From NCBI GenBank assembly GCA_963556195.1, contig OY744525.1, forward strand, positions 27,512,269 to 27,576,268: 64,000 bases of DNA, read 5' to 3'. The stretch comes from Sepiola atlantica. Taxonomy: Eukaryota > Mollusca > Cephalopoda > Sepiida > Sepiolidae. Under the pieces are notes generated by a model. That model saw only the letters and a list, made by a program, of their open reading frames with translations, searched no databases and was not told the origin of the DNA. A program made the translations under genes and the position numbers. Positions 34,741-46,400 of the stretch are shown in pieces (the first letter of the stretch is position 1; the number at the start of each line of letters is the position of its first letter).

Positions 34741-35501
34741 AAGTTTTTCTTCTTTTCTAGGTTTTAGAAGAAGGAAGAACCTATAAGTTGTCTGTAGGTA
34801 TGACCATGGCAAATATACTTGCAAGATGTCACCCCCCCCCCCCATTCATCACCCCAGTTAAGATACATATGTACCTTCTTCCAAATAAAGGAGGATACAA
34901 GATTTTTTATAGACATTGAAAGTATAATTCCCCAATAATTAAATGTATTTTTGACCAAGGCAACGTTGGGTTCTCCTACGAGTAAAGAACAAGGGACCAT
35001 TTTATAATAAAACTTACAATACTTAAATGACCTCTGGATTCAGACCCCCCACCACCACCACCTTTTAAATGAATAAAAATTTAAAAATTAAATCTAAAAT
35101 CAGAAGAAACAATTACTTCTACCAAAGATTCAGGAATGAATCACATGTTGTACTAGTGGGTCGACATTTCCCTTGGTGAAGAGCTAACTTCTGATTTTAT
35201 GTTTTTCCTCAGCTTTAAAAGGTCCCATGGCAACACTAATAACCCTCCTAGGGAACATCCTGTGCCCACACTTTCTAAATTAAACATTCTAGAAGTTAAA
35301 AAATAATAAAAATGGTAATATGTTGTTCACGGCTGGGAGCAGAAGAACAGAGGAAATTTCATTCAAGACTGTATATGCCTGCTAATCAATAAAATAAATA
35401 AAACAATTGAATCATTAAAAAAAAATGACTAACTAGAATGACCTTTTCTTCAATCTTTGAGCTTAACAGGAAAGTCCACACACGGCATTGATGTCAAGTA
35501 A
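34741..35501. other. Stretch without recognised gene
   Basis: C runs at 34831-34843; nothing else recognised up to the satellite. Confidence 0.4.
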
Positions 35502-38500
35502 TTAATCCTTTTATCAATTAAACAAGTAAATAAATCACTATTTTCATAAAGAAATCAATCCTTTTATCAATTAAACAAGTAAATAAATCACTATTTTCAT
35601 AAAGAAATCAATCCTTTTATCAATTAAACAAGTAAATAAATCACTATTTTCATAAAGAAATCAATCCTTTTATCAATTAAACAAGTAAATAAATCACTAT
35701 TTTCATAAAGAAATCAATCCTTTTATCAATTAAACAAGTAAATAAATCACTATTTTCATGAAGAAATCAATCCTTTTATCAATTAAACAAGTAAATAAAT
35801 CACTATTTTCATGAAGAAATCAATCCTTTTATCAATTAAACAAGTAAATAAATCACTATTTTCATAAAGAAATCAATCCTTTTATCAATTAAACAAGTAA
35901 ATAAATCACTATTTTCATAAAGAAATCAATCCTTTTATCAATTAAACAAGTAAATAAATCACTATTTTCATAAAGAAATCAATCCTTTTATCAATTAAAC
36001 AAGTAAATAAATCACTATTTTCATAAAGAAATCAATCCTTTTATCAATTAAACAAGTAAATAAATCACTATTTTCATGAAGAAATCAATCCTTTTATCAA
36101 TTAAACAAGTAAATAAATCACTATTTTCATAAAGAAATCAATCCTTTTATCAATTAAACAAGTAAATAAATCACTATTTTCATAAAGAAATCAATTCTTT
36201 TTATCAATTAAACAAGTAAATAAATCACTATTTTCATAAAGAAATCAATCCTTTTATCAATTAAACAAGTAAATAAATCACTATTTTCATAAAGAAATCA
36301 ATCCTTTTATCAATTAAACCAGTAAATAAATCACTATTTTCATGAAGAAATCAATCCTTTTATCAATTAAACAAGTAAATAAATCACTATTTTCATAAAG
36401 AAATCAATCCTTTTATCAATTAAACAAGTAAATAAATCACTATTTTCATAAAGAAATCAATCCTTTTATCAATTAAACAAGTAAATAAATCACTATTTTC
36501 ATAAAGAAATCAATCCTTTTATCAATTAAACAAGTAAATAAATCACTATTTTCATAAAGAAATCAATCCTTTTATCAATTAAACAAGTAAATAAATCACT
36601 ATTTTCATGAAGAAATCAATCCTTTTATCAATTAAACAAGTAAATAAATCACTATTTTCATAAAGAAATCAATCCTTTTATCAATTAAACAAGTAAATAA
36701 ATCACTATTTTCATAAAGAAATCAATCCTTTTATCAATTAACAAGTAAATAAATCACTATTTTCATAAAGAAATCAATCCTTTTATCAATTAAACAAGTA
36801 AATAAATCACTATTTTCATGAAGAAATCAATCCTTTTATCAATTAAACAAGTAAATAAATCACTATTTTCATGAAGAAATCAATCCTTTTATCAATTAAA
36901 CAAGTAAATAAATCACTATTTTCATAAATAAATCAATCCTTTTATCAATTAAACAAGTAAATAAATCACTATTTTCATAAAGAAATCAATCCTTTTATCA
37001 ATTAAACAAGTAAATAAATCACTATTTTCATGAAGAAATCAATCCTTTTATCAATTAAACAAGTAAATAAATCACTATTTTCATAAAGAAATCAATCCTT
37101 TTATCAATTAAACAAGTAAATAAATCACTATTTTCATAAAGAAATCAATCCTTTTATCAATTAAACAAGTAAATAAATCACTATTTTCATGAAGAAATTA
37201 ATCCTTTTATAAATTAAACAAGTAAATAAATCACTATTTTCATGAAGAAATCAATCCTTTTATCAATTAAACAAGTAAATAAATCACTATTTTCATAAAG
37301 AAATCAATCCTTTTATCAATTAAACAAGTAAATAAATCACTATTTTCATGAAGAAATCAATCCTTTTATCAATTAAACAAGTAAATAAATCACTATTTTC
37401 ATAAAGAAATCAATCCTTTTATCAATTAAACAAGTAAATAAATCACTATTTTCATAAAGAAATCAATCCTTTTATCAATTAAACAAGTAAATAAATCACT
37501 ATTTTCATAAAGAAATCAATCCTTTTATCAATTAAACAAGTAAATAAATCACTATTTTCATGAAGAAATCAATCCTTTTATCAATTAAACAAGTAAATAA
37601 ATCACTATTTTCATGAAGAAATAAATCTTTTTATCAATTAAACAAGTAAATAAATCACTATTTTCATAAAGAAATTAATCCTTTTATCAATTAAACAAGT
37701 AAATAAATCACTATTTTCATGAAGAAATTAATCCTTTTATCAATTAAACAAGTAAATAAATCACTATTTTCATAAAGAAATTAATCCTTTTATCAATTAA
37801 ACAAGTAAATAAATCACTATTTTCATAAAGAAATCAATCCTTTTATCAATTAAACAAGTAAATAAATCACTATTTTCATAAAGAAATCAATCCTTTTATC
37901 AATTAAATAAGTAAATAAATCACTATTTTCATGAAGAAATCAATCCTTTTATCAATTAAACAAGTAAATAAATCACTATTTTCATAAAGAAATTAATCCT
38001 TTTATCAATTAAACAAGTAAATAAATCACTATTTTCATAAAGAAATCAATCCTTTTATCAATTAAACAAGTAAATAAATCACTATTTTCATAAAGAAATC
38101 AATCCTTTTATCAATTAAACAAGTAAATAAATCACTATTTTCATAAAGAAATCAATCCTTTTATCAATTAAACAAGTAAATAAATCACTATTTTCATGAA
38201 GAAATCAATCCTTTTATCAATTAAACAAGTAAATAAATCACTATTTTCATAAAGAAATCAATCCTTTTATCAATTAAACAAGTAAATAAATCACTATTTT
38301 CATGAAGAAATCAATCCTTTTATCAATTAAACAAGTAAATAAATCACTATTTTCATAAAGAAATCAATCCTTTTATCAATTAAACAAGTAAATAAATCAC
38401 TATTTTCATAAAGAAATCAATCCTTTTAGCAATTAAACCAGTAAATAAATCACTATTTTCATGAAGAAATCAATCCTTTTATCAATTAAACAAGTAAATA

Positions 38501-39764
38501 AATCACTATTTTCATAAAGAAATCAATCCTTTTATCAATTAAACAAGTAAATAAATCACTATTTTCATAAAGAAATCAATCCTTTATCAATTAAACAAGT
38601 AAATAAATCACTATTTTCATAAAGAAATCAATCCTTTTATCAATTAAACAAGTAAATAAATCACTATTTTCATGAAGAAATCAATCCTTTTATCAATTAA
38701 ACAAGTAAATAAATCACTATTTTCATGAAGAAATCAATCCTTTTATCAATTAAACAAGTAAATAAATCACTATTTTCATGAAGAAATCAATCCTTTTATC
38801 AATTAAACAAGTAAATAAATCACTATTTTCATGAAGAAATCAATCCTTTTATCAATTAAACAAGTAAATAAATCACTATTTTCATGAAGAAATCAATCCT
38901 TTTATCAATTAAACAAGTAAATAAATCACTATTTTCATAAAGAAATTAATCCTTTTATCAATTAAACAAGTAAATAAATCACTATTTTCATGAAGAAATC
39001 AATCCTTTTATCAATTAAACAAGTAAATAAATCACTATTTTCATGAAGAAATCCATCCTTTTATCAATTAAACAAGTAAATAAATCACTATTTTCATAAA
39101 GAAATCACCCCTTTTATCAATTAAACAAGTAAATAAATCATTATTTTCATAAAGAAATTAATCCTTTTATCAATTAAACAAGTAAATAAATCACTATTTT
39201 CATAAAGAAATTAATCCATTTTATCAATTAAACAAGTAAATAAATCAGTATTTTCATAAAGAAATTAATCCTTTTATCAATTAAACAAGTAAATAAATCA
39301 CTATTTTCATAAAGAAATTAATCCTTTTATCAATTAAACAAGTAAATAAATCAGTATTTTCATAAAGAAATCAATCCTTTTATCAATTAAACAAGTAAAT
39401 AAATCACTATTTTCATAAAGAAATTAATCCTTTTATCAATTAAACAAGTAAATAAATCACTATTTTCATAAAGAAATCAATCCTTTTATCAATTAAACAA
39501 GTAAATAAATCAGTATTTTCATAAAGAAATCAATCCTTTTATCAATTAAACAAGTAAATAAATCACTATTTTCATAAAGAAATTAATCCTTTTATCAATT
39601 AAACAAGTAAATAAATCACTATTTTCATAAAGAAATCAATCCTTTTATCAATTAAACAAGTAAATAAATCACTATTTTCATAAAGAAATCAATCCTTTTA
39701 TCAATTAAACAAGTAAATAAATCACTATTTTCATAAAGAAATTAATCCTTTTATCAATTAAACA
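35502..39764. repeat. 53-bp satellite array, about 80 copies
   Basis: A head-to-tail array of a 53-base unit containing ATCAATTAAACAAGTAAATA. Spacing of 53 was measured directly (for example 35555 to 35608). Copies are nearly identical; recurrent variants are CATAAAG/CATGAAG, TCAATCC/TTAATCC, and CACTATT/CAGTATT at the right end (39245, 39351, 39510). Rare single-base indels occur (36190, 36735, 38583). The first unit has the TTAATCC variant and the array stops inside a unit at 39764, where a LINE fragment begins. No spacers exist, so it is not a CRISPR array. All frames contain stops. Confidence 0.97.
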
Positions 39765-40290
39765 GTGGCGTTCAATTGTAGAATAGGAACCATTGAACAA
39801 TCTACATAAGAGTCAGATATGATGGAGAATTGCTGCCACATCTGGGGAGGTGCCGCTCAGAGCACGCTTTCTTGCCTTGATAGAGTTCAAAATTGACTTT
39901 GCAATTTAATGAAGGGAATCTCTTCTGTTCTCTACAGCCCTCTTTCCCATAGAAGAGATGATGCTAGTCTTTCTCTACTCTATCGTTATTTACATGGAAA
40001 GTGCTAGACTGAGCTCCAATCTCTGGTTCCTCCCTGTAAAACTTCCACAGCAAAAACTGCAAAGAATTTTCCTTCCTACGAATTTTCATGAACAAAGTTT
40101 TTTTCCAAGAACTTCCCATCTGTAGAACACGTTGCTATAATATCGCTTCCCTGAAGGCTACAACATGTTCATCTTTAAATCTAAAGTCAATAAACATGTG
40201 TCATAAACCGTCCCCATAAGTCATTAACCTTATCCTTGAGTGGCTCTTAGCCTTGATAAGTGGGAACTCACCAATAAAAATAAAAAAATC
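39765..40290 (+). pseudogene. LINE family B 3' fragment
   Basis: Plus strand reads CHIWGGA, then a LSHRRDDASLSLLYRYLHGK segment and the C-terminal end, with frameshifts. The 3' end is GAGTGGCTCTTAGCCTTGAT then AAGTGGGAACTC with an A-rich tail. It abuts the 53-bp satellite. Confidence 0.7.
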
Positions 40291-40359
40291 GCATTCATTT
40301 CGCTTTGTTTTCACACACATTTGCGATCAAATTGATTATTGATTTAACATTGTAGACTT

Positions 40360-40565
40360 TTACTTGCCTTCCTATGACGGCAAATTTAGACATAAGGAAG
40401 GTTTTTAATGTTCGGGTATATCCGTCTCTTCAAATAGAGGCATTCGAGACGGGACATTAAAAAAAAAAATTGCCTCAATCAAGAGAAGAATGTCTTCTCC
40501 TCTGACAGAAGAAACAACAGATACTATGCTTTGATTTTCTATTTTTGTCCTGAAATAAAATTGTA
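40360..40565 (-). mobile_element. U2-type-2 SINE, diverged copy
   Basis: Tail TTACTTGCCTTCCTATGACG and GGCAAATTTAGACATAAGG; body ATAGAGGCATTCGAGACGG and TTGCCTCAATCAAGAGAAG; remnant of the U2-like head AACAGATACTATGCTTTGAT. Confidence 0.6.
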
Positions 40566-40609
40566 CTTGGTTTTCACAATTGTACTTTAGGGACACAAAA
40601 AGCGCAGTG

Positions 40610-41325
40610 AAATTACTGATAGGTGGCGAGAGGATAACCAATTTGTGTGCAACACGATGGAGATGGATGAGAACTCAGATGTGGATAAAGTATACCTGGA
40701 TGGTGAAGCTATTGAGGTTGTCGAGAAGTTTTGTTACCTTGGTGATACCATTGGAGCACAGGGTGGAGCAGGTGCTAGTCTTATTGCAAGAATTAGGAGT
40801 GGATGGAGTAAGTTCAGTAAATTTATGTCATTATTAACAAGCAGAGCGTTACCACTGTCAACCAAGGGAAGAGTCTATCAGGCATGTGTACGCAGTGTGA
40901 TGATGTATGGAAGTGAAACATGGTCAGTGAGGGTTAAAGACATGTGTTGCACGGAGAGAAATGATATGAGAAATGATACGATTGATGTGTGATGCGAGTC
41001 TTTAAGACAGGCTTAGATCTGATGACCTCAGAAGATTAAATCTGGACAGTATAGGGGGATGTGTGCAGAAAGGTAGACTTCAATGATATGGCCACGTTGA
41101 AAGAATGGATAGATGTAGAACAGTTGAGGTAACAGGTTCAGTTCACAAGGGAAAGGCCAAGGAAAACACGAAAGTAAATGATAAAAATGGACCCGAGGGA
41201 AAGAGGGATAAATAAATACCTGTGCCGAGATCGGTTAGTTTGGAAGTCAATTTCTTAAAGCCGTCAAACACATGCCAACATTTAAAATGGACGTTAAACC
41301 GAATATGATAATGATGATTAATTTT
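40610..41325 (+). pseudogene. LINE 3' fragment (GSETW family), best copy
   Basis: An open frame of 115 codons (40645-40992) reads GEAIEVVEKFCYLGDTIGAQ, SLLTSRALPLSTKGRVYQAC and SVMMYGSETWSVRVKDM. The 3' end is TTAAACCGAATATGATAATG then ATGATT at about 41325, like the (GAT)n end at 18756. It is the most intact of four such fragments. Confidence 0.8.
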
Positions 41326-41787
41326 TTAAAGTCTATAAATTTGAATTTTTATTCAAAGATTTTCTTGCTGACAGCCATTTTATTTTGACAACTGTTATTA
41401 AATTATGGAATAGTTATGTTTTAACCTCTTCATTTTTTCTTTTAAATTTGTTAAATTCCATAAATACTTGTTTTTTATGTAAAAAGAATGTCAAAAGTTT
41501 ATTTTTGGTGTGAAATAAGTTTGTTGTTTTGTTATTTATTTTTAACAGTAAACAAGTTTGATGTAAGAAAAACAACAAAAACAAAATGGCTGCCAGTGAT
41601 TAAAATTTTGATTTAAAGTTAGATTTTCAAGACTTTATAACATACATTACAATTTTATTTCAGGACTAAAATTACAATTTAAGACCAACAATCAATTTTA
41701 GTACCCAAAACTAACAGGAAAATCCGGCGTTGCCTGGTTTGGTTTGTTTTACTGAATATCAACCATCTGTGGGTTATTTAATGACAA

Positions 41788-41850
41788 ATAAAGTTGTCAA
41801 ATAAAATTCCATAGATAGGAGAATTATTTATATTCCTAGAATACATTGCT
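41788..41850 (+). repeat. Left 63-bp direct repeat around a LINE tail
   Basis: 57 of 63 bases match 42201-42263 (ends TATTCCTAGAATACATTGCT). Confidence 0.8.
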
Positions 41851-42181
41851 CGTTGAGAATACTCACACCCAAGCTGGAAAAAGACCCCCACAATCCCCCA
41901 AATGATAGACCTATAGCTAAATCCCATCCATTCACTGTGGAGGTCCCCAGATGCCGGCGAGCTTTCTACTCCAATAGCTTCTTTCCTTGTGCTGCTGGCC
42001 TCCGGAACTCCCTCCCTGCTCCCAGACATGCAGAGGTTTAAAACTAATGTAAACAGACATCCTGCTGCACAGCTCCCAACTTAGGATGACACCCAATACC
42101 TACACCTTAATTCTCAGTAGCCCCTTACGTCTACAGTGGCGGCCTGCCTTGTTTGGGGTGAAATATGTTAAAAAAAAAAAT
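41851..42181 (+). pseudogene. LINE family A 3' end
   Basis: Plus strand holds SHPFTVEVPRCRRAFYSNSF and the 3' UTR CCCCTTACGTCTACAGTGGC, CCTTGTTTGGGGTGAAATAT, with a poly(A) of about 11. It is bracketed by 63-bp direct repeats. Confidence 0.8.
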
Positions 42182-42200
42182 TAGTTTTGCGTTGTTTGGA

Positions 42201-42263
42201 ATAAAGTTGTCAAATATAATTCCATAAGCAGGGCAATTATTTATATTCCTAGAATACATTGCT
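42201..42263 (+). repeat. Right 63-bp direct repeat around a LINE tail
   Basis: Partner of 41788-41850. Confidence 0.8.
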
Positions 42264-42519
42264 TTCAGAAGAAAATTCTACAGTGAGTGGGAACATTACT
42301 CCTCAAAGAGAATTCTACTGAGAGAGGAATGGATTACTCTCAGAAAAAACACTTCAGGAAAAACATTACTATTTGGCATTGGTAATCTTCTTTGTTCTCA
42401 ACGTGATTGACCCTCAGCCATTGTTTCTAGTATCTATTTGGGGAGAAAAATAAAAAAGGAGAAATAAGGTTTTGATTTTTTTTGAAGAATCAAATCACAT
42501 AATACGGTATGCGCTCCTC

Positions 42520-42630
42520 AGCTTATTACCATTAAACCTCTTCTCAAAAAGAAGGTAAGGCCTGGGAGGTTGGAGCCCCTGAGGCTGAACAGAACTATAT
42601 CTAAGTAGGACAGAAACAAAGTCACCGTTA
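42520..42630 (-). mobile_element. U2-type-1 SINE fragment
   Basis: TAAACCTCTTCTCAAAAAGA, AGGCCTGGGAGGTTGGAGCC and CTGAGGCTGAACAGAACTAT correspond to 16740-16805 and to the middle of the 24747 element read backwards. Confidence 0.45.
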
Positions 42631-43425
42631 GACTGGTTCTCCACTCTGATCGCTGCTTATATCTGAAATCGGACAGAACAGTTCAAATGGGCCAGGTGAA
42701 GATAGAATATTGTCGTAATTAATTCTTAGCCCATGATAACGTAAGCTGACATATTTAATATACCGCAGACTTATATGTTGCCGAAGTTAACCCTTTTCTT
42801 CACTGCTTGTTTATTTGATTTCGAAATGACGTGTTAATCAGAAATCAACCAGAAATAAAAGGTGAAGGTCAAACTTCTGTTCAACAAGGTGAGGGTCACT
42901 CGTCTGTTAGACTACAACCGTTTATTTTTTATTACTAAAATGAAATGGCGACCTGCAGGCAGACCACGACAAATTTTCCATTTTTCAAGACATAAGGATT
43001 TGCTAAGAATTTTAAAGTCTAAATGACTATTCGATAGTTAAATGCTTCCAAATTTCGAAGGGTAGCGAAGTAATTCATTTTTTTTCTTCTTCCAACTATC
43101 AACAAAACATTAAAATGGTTAACTTGTTTACGAAGAAAACAACATTCTGGTGGATTTGATTTCGTGAATTAAATTATTTTTTAAATAGGATTTTAAAATT
43201 TAGTTTATGCGATTAATAGTACATTTAAAAAAAAAACAATGTGTAAATCACGTAGAGGCGAGAAACACAAACAAGAAGTAGTCACAATTAAGAGATTTTT
43301 AATGTGTAGTGTTGTCATTTAATTAACTTTAATTAAAATCAATTCTTCTCCAGAAAACTAGTTAATATTTTTTAATTAAAAGTGATTTTTTTTTAATGTT
43401 TATAATGATTGGGTTCGTTGGTACA
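42631..43425. other. Stretch without recognised gene
   Basis: From 43060 it shares short blocks (GGGTAGCGAAGTAATTCATT; TTTTTTAAATAGGATTTTAA) with 44330-44720, so part is the dispersed repeat. Confidence 0.4.
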
Positions 43426-43439
43426 ATAGTGGCGTGGTT

Positions 43440-43620
43440 GTTAAATAGTTTATCTTACTAGTTTAGGAGCACACCTGAACCATAATACTTGACTGTAATT
43501 TTAATTCAGTCAAGGCATTACGGTTCTTTGATACGATACGTGTGCATACGAAAATCCATGTTTCTTTTGGTTTGGAAGTACAACTGAACCGTAATACTTG
43601 ACTGTTGTCGAACTTATTCT
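43440..43620. repeat. Repeat with inverted and direct copies of a 20-bp motif
   Basis: GAACCATAATACTTGACTG (about 43486), its inverse CAGTCAAGGCATTACGGTTC (about 43506) and GAACCGTAATACTTGACTG (about 43587) lie within 120 bases. CAGTCAAGTATTACGGTT recurs at 45187. Confidence 0.6.
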
Positions 43621-43734
43621 CGCCAGACATTCTCTCCTTTCATTTAAAGACTTCACAATCTCTTTCAATAATAACGAAGTAAACATTGTATCTTCCTTTT
43701 TTTTTTTTAATTTAAAAATTGGGTGCTTCTACAT

Positions 43735-43824
43735 AATTTGAACCGAACCAAACGGACTTTTGCCGAACCAAACCTTAGGTTAGGGTTGGGTTGGGGTAAA
43801 AAAAAAAACAGTTCGGTTCAAATT
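43735..43824. mobile_element. 90-bp element with 14-bp terminal inverted repeats
   Basis: AATTTGAACCGAAC (43735-43748) and GTTCGGTTCAAATT (43811-43824) are perfect reverse complements. The interior holds CCGAACCAAA motifs and TTAGGGTTGGG. No clear target duplication. Confidence 0.5.
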
Positions 43825-44135
43825 GTCTTGTGACCATGTGAAATTCGAAAGTGATTTTGAAGCCTTTAAACTGTCGATTCGAAAATAATTTGTGGTTAGC
43901 ATTAAAGGTCATAGTCAAGCATTATGATTCATTTTTGCTAAAAAACAACAACAAAACAACATTCATTCTTAATATACGTCGTTGTTGTTGTTGTTGCTAA
44001 TACACCATATTAATAATTCTCTCAAAAATTATTTAATTTTGTTAAAAATTATAAGTGAGTATTTGTCATGGTTCAATTTGTTTTCATTTTTTTATGTTTA
44101 TAATAATTAATTTAGTATTAAACGCGATGTTTGCT

Positions 44136-44157
44136 TCCCCCCCCCCCCCCCCCCCCG
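44136..44157. repeat. Poly(C) homopolymer
   Basis: About 22 C residues, unusually long. Confidence 0.9.
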
Positions 44158-44289
44158 AGGAAAGCGAAGGTCAAATCACAAACCATTAATAGATAGAATA
44201 CGAACATTTAAACATTCGACATGTTTTATTATCTAGCCAATAAGAAACGGTTAGGGTTCATGTAATCACTTTTAAGAATATTTATTTAA

Positions 44290-45000
44290 CCCACCCGGTG
44301 TTGTCCGGGAGTGATCATGTTTTTTTTTTTGTTTTTTTTTACTTTCATTTTAGTAATAATTATTTTTTTTTTAAATAGGATTTTAAAAAAAATGTAATTA
44401 TTACGGTATCGTTTTGTCCTTAAATAATTAATTGTACCAAATTGTTACAATTATAACTAATTTTGTTTTGGTAATGCTTTTAAAGCACTTGTGCAGTTTA
44501 GTAAACAGTGGCAGATAATCCTCACGAAGTAATGACCAATAGATTAAAACATCTTAATAAATTTATTTAATAAAATATAGTTTAATCTCTATAAAATTAT
44601 TGGATGTAAATAACGTTCAAATGCAATACAATGAAGAGATTTGCTGAGACTTTTTGAATGACTTTCTATTCCAGTTTAAATACTTCCAAATTCCTTTTAA
44701 AATTTCGAAGGGTCACAAAGTAATCTATTCTTTAATTTTAAATATTAATACACAATTAGAATGTCTGACTTGAAATCGAAATGCATTATGGTGAATTTAA
44801 TTTCGTAATTTAAAAAAAATACGATTGTTAAAAGTTCGTTTTATTAATTTTACGCCATTGCATTTTTTAATTTCAATAAATAGGCTATTCTATTAATAGT
44901 AAACAGCATTTTTCACATGTGTAATTATCGAAGTTATGTTGCCACAAGATACAAGTGTGGTGGTCTAATTAATTTAATTAATATTCTTAGAGATAATTCT
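44290..45000. repeat. Dispersed AT-rich repeat, longest copy
   Basis: Begins CCACCCGGTGTTGTCCGGG. Shares TTTTTTTTAAATAGGATTTT, CAATTATAACTAATTTTG and AAAATTATTGGATGTAAATA with 5640-5830, and TCGAAGGGTCACAAAGTAAT with 43055. No coding capacity; family unassigned. Confidence 0.5.
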
Positions 45001-45107
45001 AAAGTTCAGGTGTTCCTAAGACAAACAGTAGTACTTTTCGTAGGTAGTAAATTTACACATGATTTAACAATAACCTAATTATTCCACCAATCTAAAAACT
45101 GCATTAA

Positions 45108-45262
45108 AATTATACGCTGCTTGTATAGATCGACCTCCATGGTTACCCATATTGGTTCGGTAAAATCCGACGAGTTACAACAACAACAGTCAAGTATTAC
45201 GGTTGTGACCACACAAATTGAAACTGCGTTCCTGAAACAGAAAACAGATTTTTTTTTTTCGT
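45108..45262. repeat. Left arm of a large inverted repeat
   Basis: GGTTCGGTAAAATCCGACGA, GAGTTACAACAACAAC and CTGAAACAGAAAACAG match, inverted, 46265-46400. Confidence 0.65.
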
Positions 45263-45411
45263 ATCGTAGCATTAAAATTTTTTGTAAATTGTTGCTTTTT
45301 TTTTCTTTTGGAATTATTGTTTTACTTTTGTAGTGTTATTTTAATTTAAATTTTCTGTCACGTGGACAGAAAAGTGGGTCGACCCTTCATACCTATGCTA
45401 TCCCAAACATA

Positions 45412-45765
45412 ACTTCTTGGCCTTTTGGCTAAGATCAAAGTGTAATATCTGTTTCGATGGACACTACACCCCATAGACTGGTATTGTCTTGGCCTTCGGG
45501 GCTTGATTTACGCCGGTCTATGGGTCTGCCCTGTGCAGTTCTAGGAGGTCCATCCTCCCAGGCTTCGCCTCCCCTCTTTGGGGAGGAGTAAGTTTATTGC
45601 TTACTGCCTGAGGCGCCCCTACCGGGGAATGCCGACGGGGCTGCCCAGGCAATTTTTAAACCCCACTTTCCTGACCCGACCTTGGGTCACATCTTACTTA
45701 TGGGAGTAAGATAAAACTGGCCTTGTGCCTAACTCCTGGAGAGGAGTAAATAAATACTCTTAATA
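45412..45765 (+). mobile_element. U2 snRNA-headed SINE (type 1), best copy
   Basis: The head carries an exact 20-base match to U2 snRNA, GGCCTTTTGGCTAAGATCAA (45419-45438), followed by AGTGTAATATCTGTTTCG, which covers the region that pairs with the intron branch point. Homology to U2 then stops. The body contains CCATAGACTGGTATTGTCTT, a CCCCTCTTTGGGGAGG hairpin and CGCCCCTACCGGGGAATG. The tail is CCTTGTGCCTAACTCCTGG then AGGAGTAAATAAATA. SINEs with U1/U2 heads (SINEU) are known from crocodilians; the body and tail here appear unrelated to those. No coding content. Confidence 0.85.
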
Positions 45766-45802
45766 TAAAAATCAACAATTTACAATCACTTAAAAACTGG
45801 TT

Positions 45803-45931
45803 GGTGCTTTTTTTACATTAGGACCCGCGCTAACTTTGACCCCGTCGTTAGGGTTAAAGTGGGGGTTAGGGTTAGCAGTAGAGTTAGGGTCATTGTCAAA
45901 ATTAGCACGGGTCCCAATGTAAAAAAGTACC
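45803..45931. mobile_element. 129-bp MITE related to 29812-29903
   Basis: Left end GGTGCTTTTTTTACATTAGG, right end the reverse complement of GGTACTTTTTTACATTGGGA; GACCCGCGCTAACTTTGACC arms match the 92-bp element. Flanks AACTGGTT (45795-45802) and AAATGGTT (45932-45939) agree at 7 of 8 bases. The centre contains GGGGTTAGGGTTAG. Confidence 0.85.
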
Positions 45932-45941
45932 AAATGGTTAA

Positions 45942-46152
45942 AGAGTAGTTTAGAGTCCTGAACATAATGCGATAAAAATTACGTATAGGCGATAAATATT
46001 GTTAAATATTAGTACATAAGGAACCATTTCGAGTTAAAATCTTATTAGTTTTACACATGTAATCTGAAGAAAAACACGCTTGAAATGTGTAAATAATCGC
46101 TAGAAGAAAAAATGGAGTCTTCAAACCATTACTTCTGACTCTAAACTACTCT
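45942..46152. mobile_element. 211-bp MITE with TTAA target duplication
   Basis: Terminal inverted repeats AGAGTAGTTTAGAGTC (from 45942) and GACTCTAAACTACTCT (to 46152) are perfect, flanked by TTAA at 45938-45941 and 46153-46156. TTAA duplications point to piggyBac- or Kolobok-type mobilisation. No transposase inside. Confidence 0.88.
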
Positions 46153-46264
46153 TTAACTTAAAAATACAATGTAAACATATCAGTAAAAAATAATGGTTCT
46201 TATTCAGATTGATGCACAAGTGAAACATGGCAGTTAAAAATAAATTTAAAAATGTAAATAAATC

Positions 46265-46400
46265 AGTCAGAGTTTTTCGTTTTCCGTTTCAGGAACCCGA
46301 GTTTAATTTTGTGTGGTCGATTTTCGGTTGTTGTCGTAACTCATTGCCGAATTTTACCGAGCCAATGGGGGCTGACTATATAAGCACCAAAATAGGCAGG
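46265..46400. repeat. Right arm of a large inverted repeat
   Basis: Inverted relative of 45108-45262 (GCCGAATTTTACCGAGCCAA; TTGTTGTCGTAACTC). A TATA-like GACTATATAAGCACC lies at the outer side. Confidence 0.65.

Noticed and set aside
35502..39764. CRISPR-like regular array
   Set aside because: Units are contiguous copies with no unique spacers; it is a satellite in an animal genome.
45412..45480. Functional U2 snRNA gene
   Set aside because: Only the 5' quarter matches; the Sm site and 3' stem-loops are absent.
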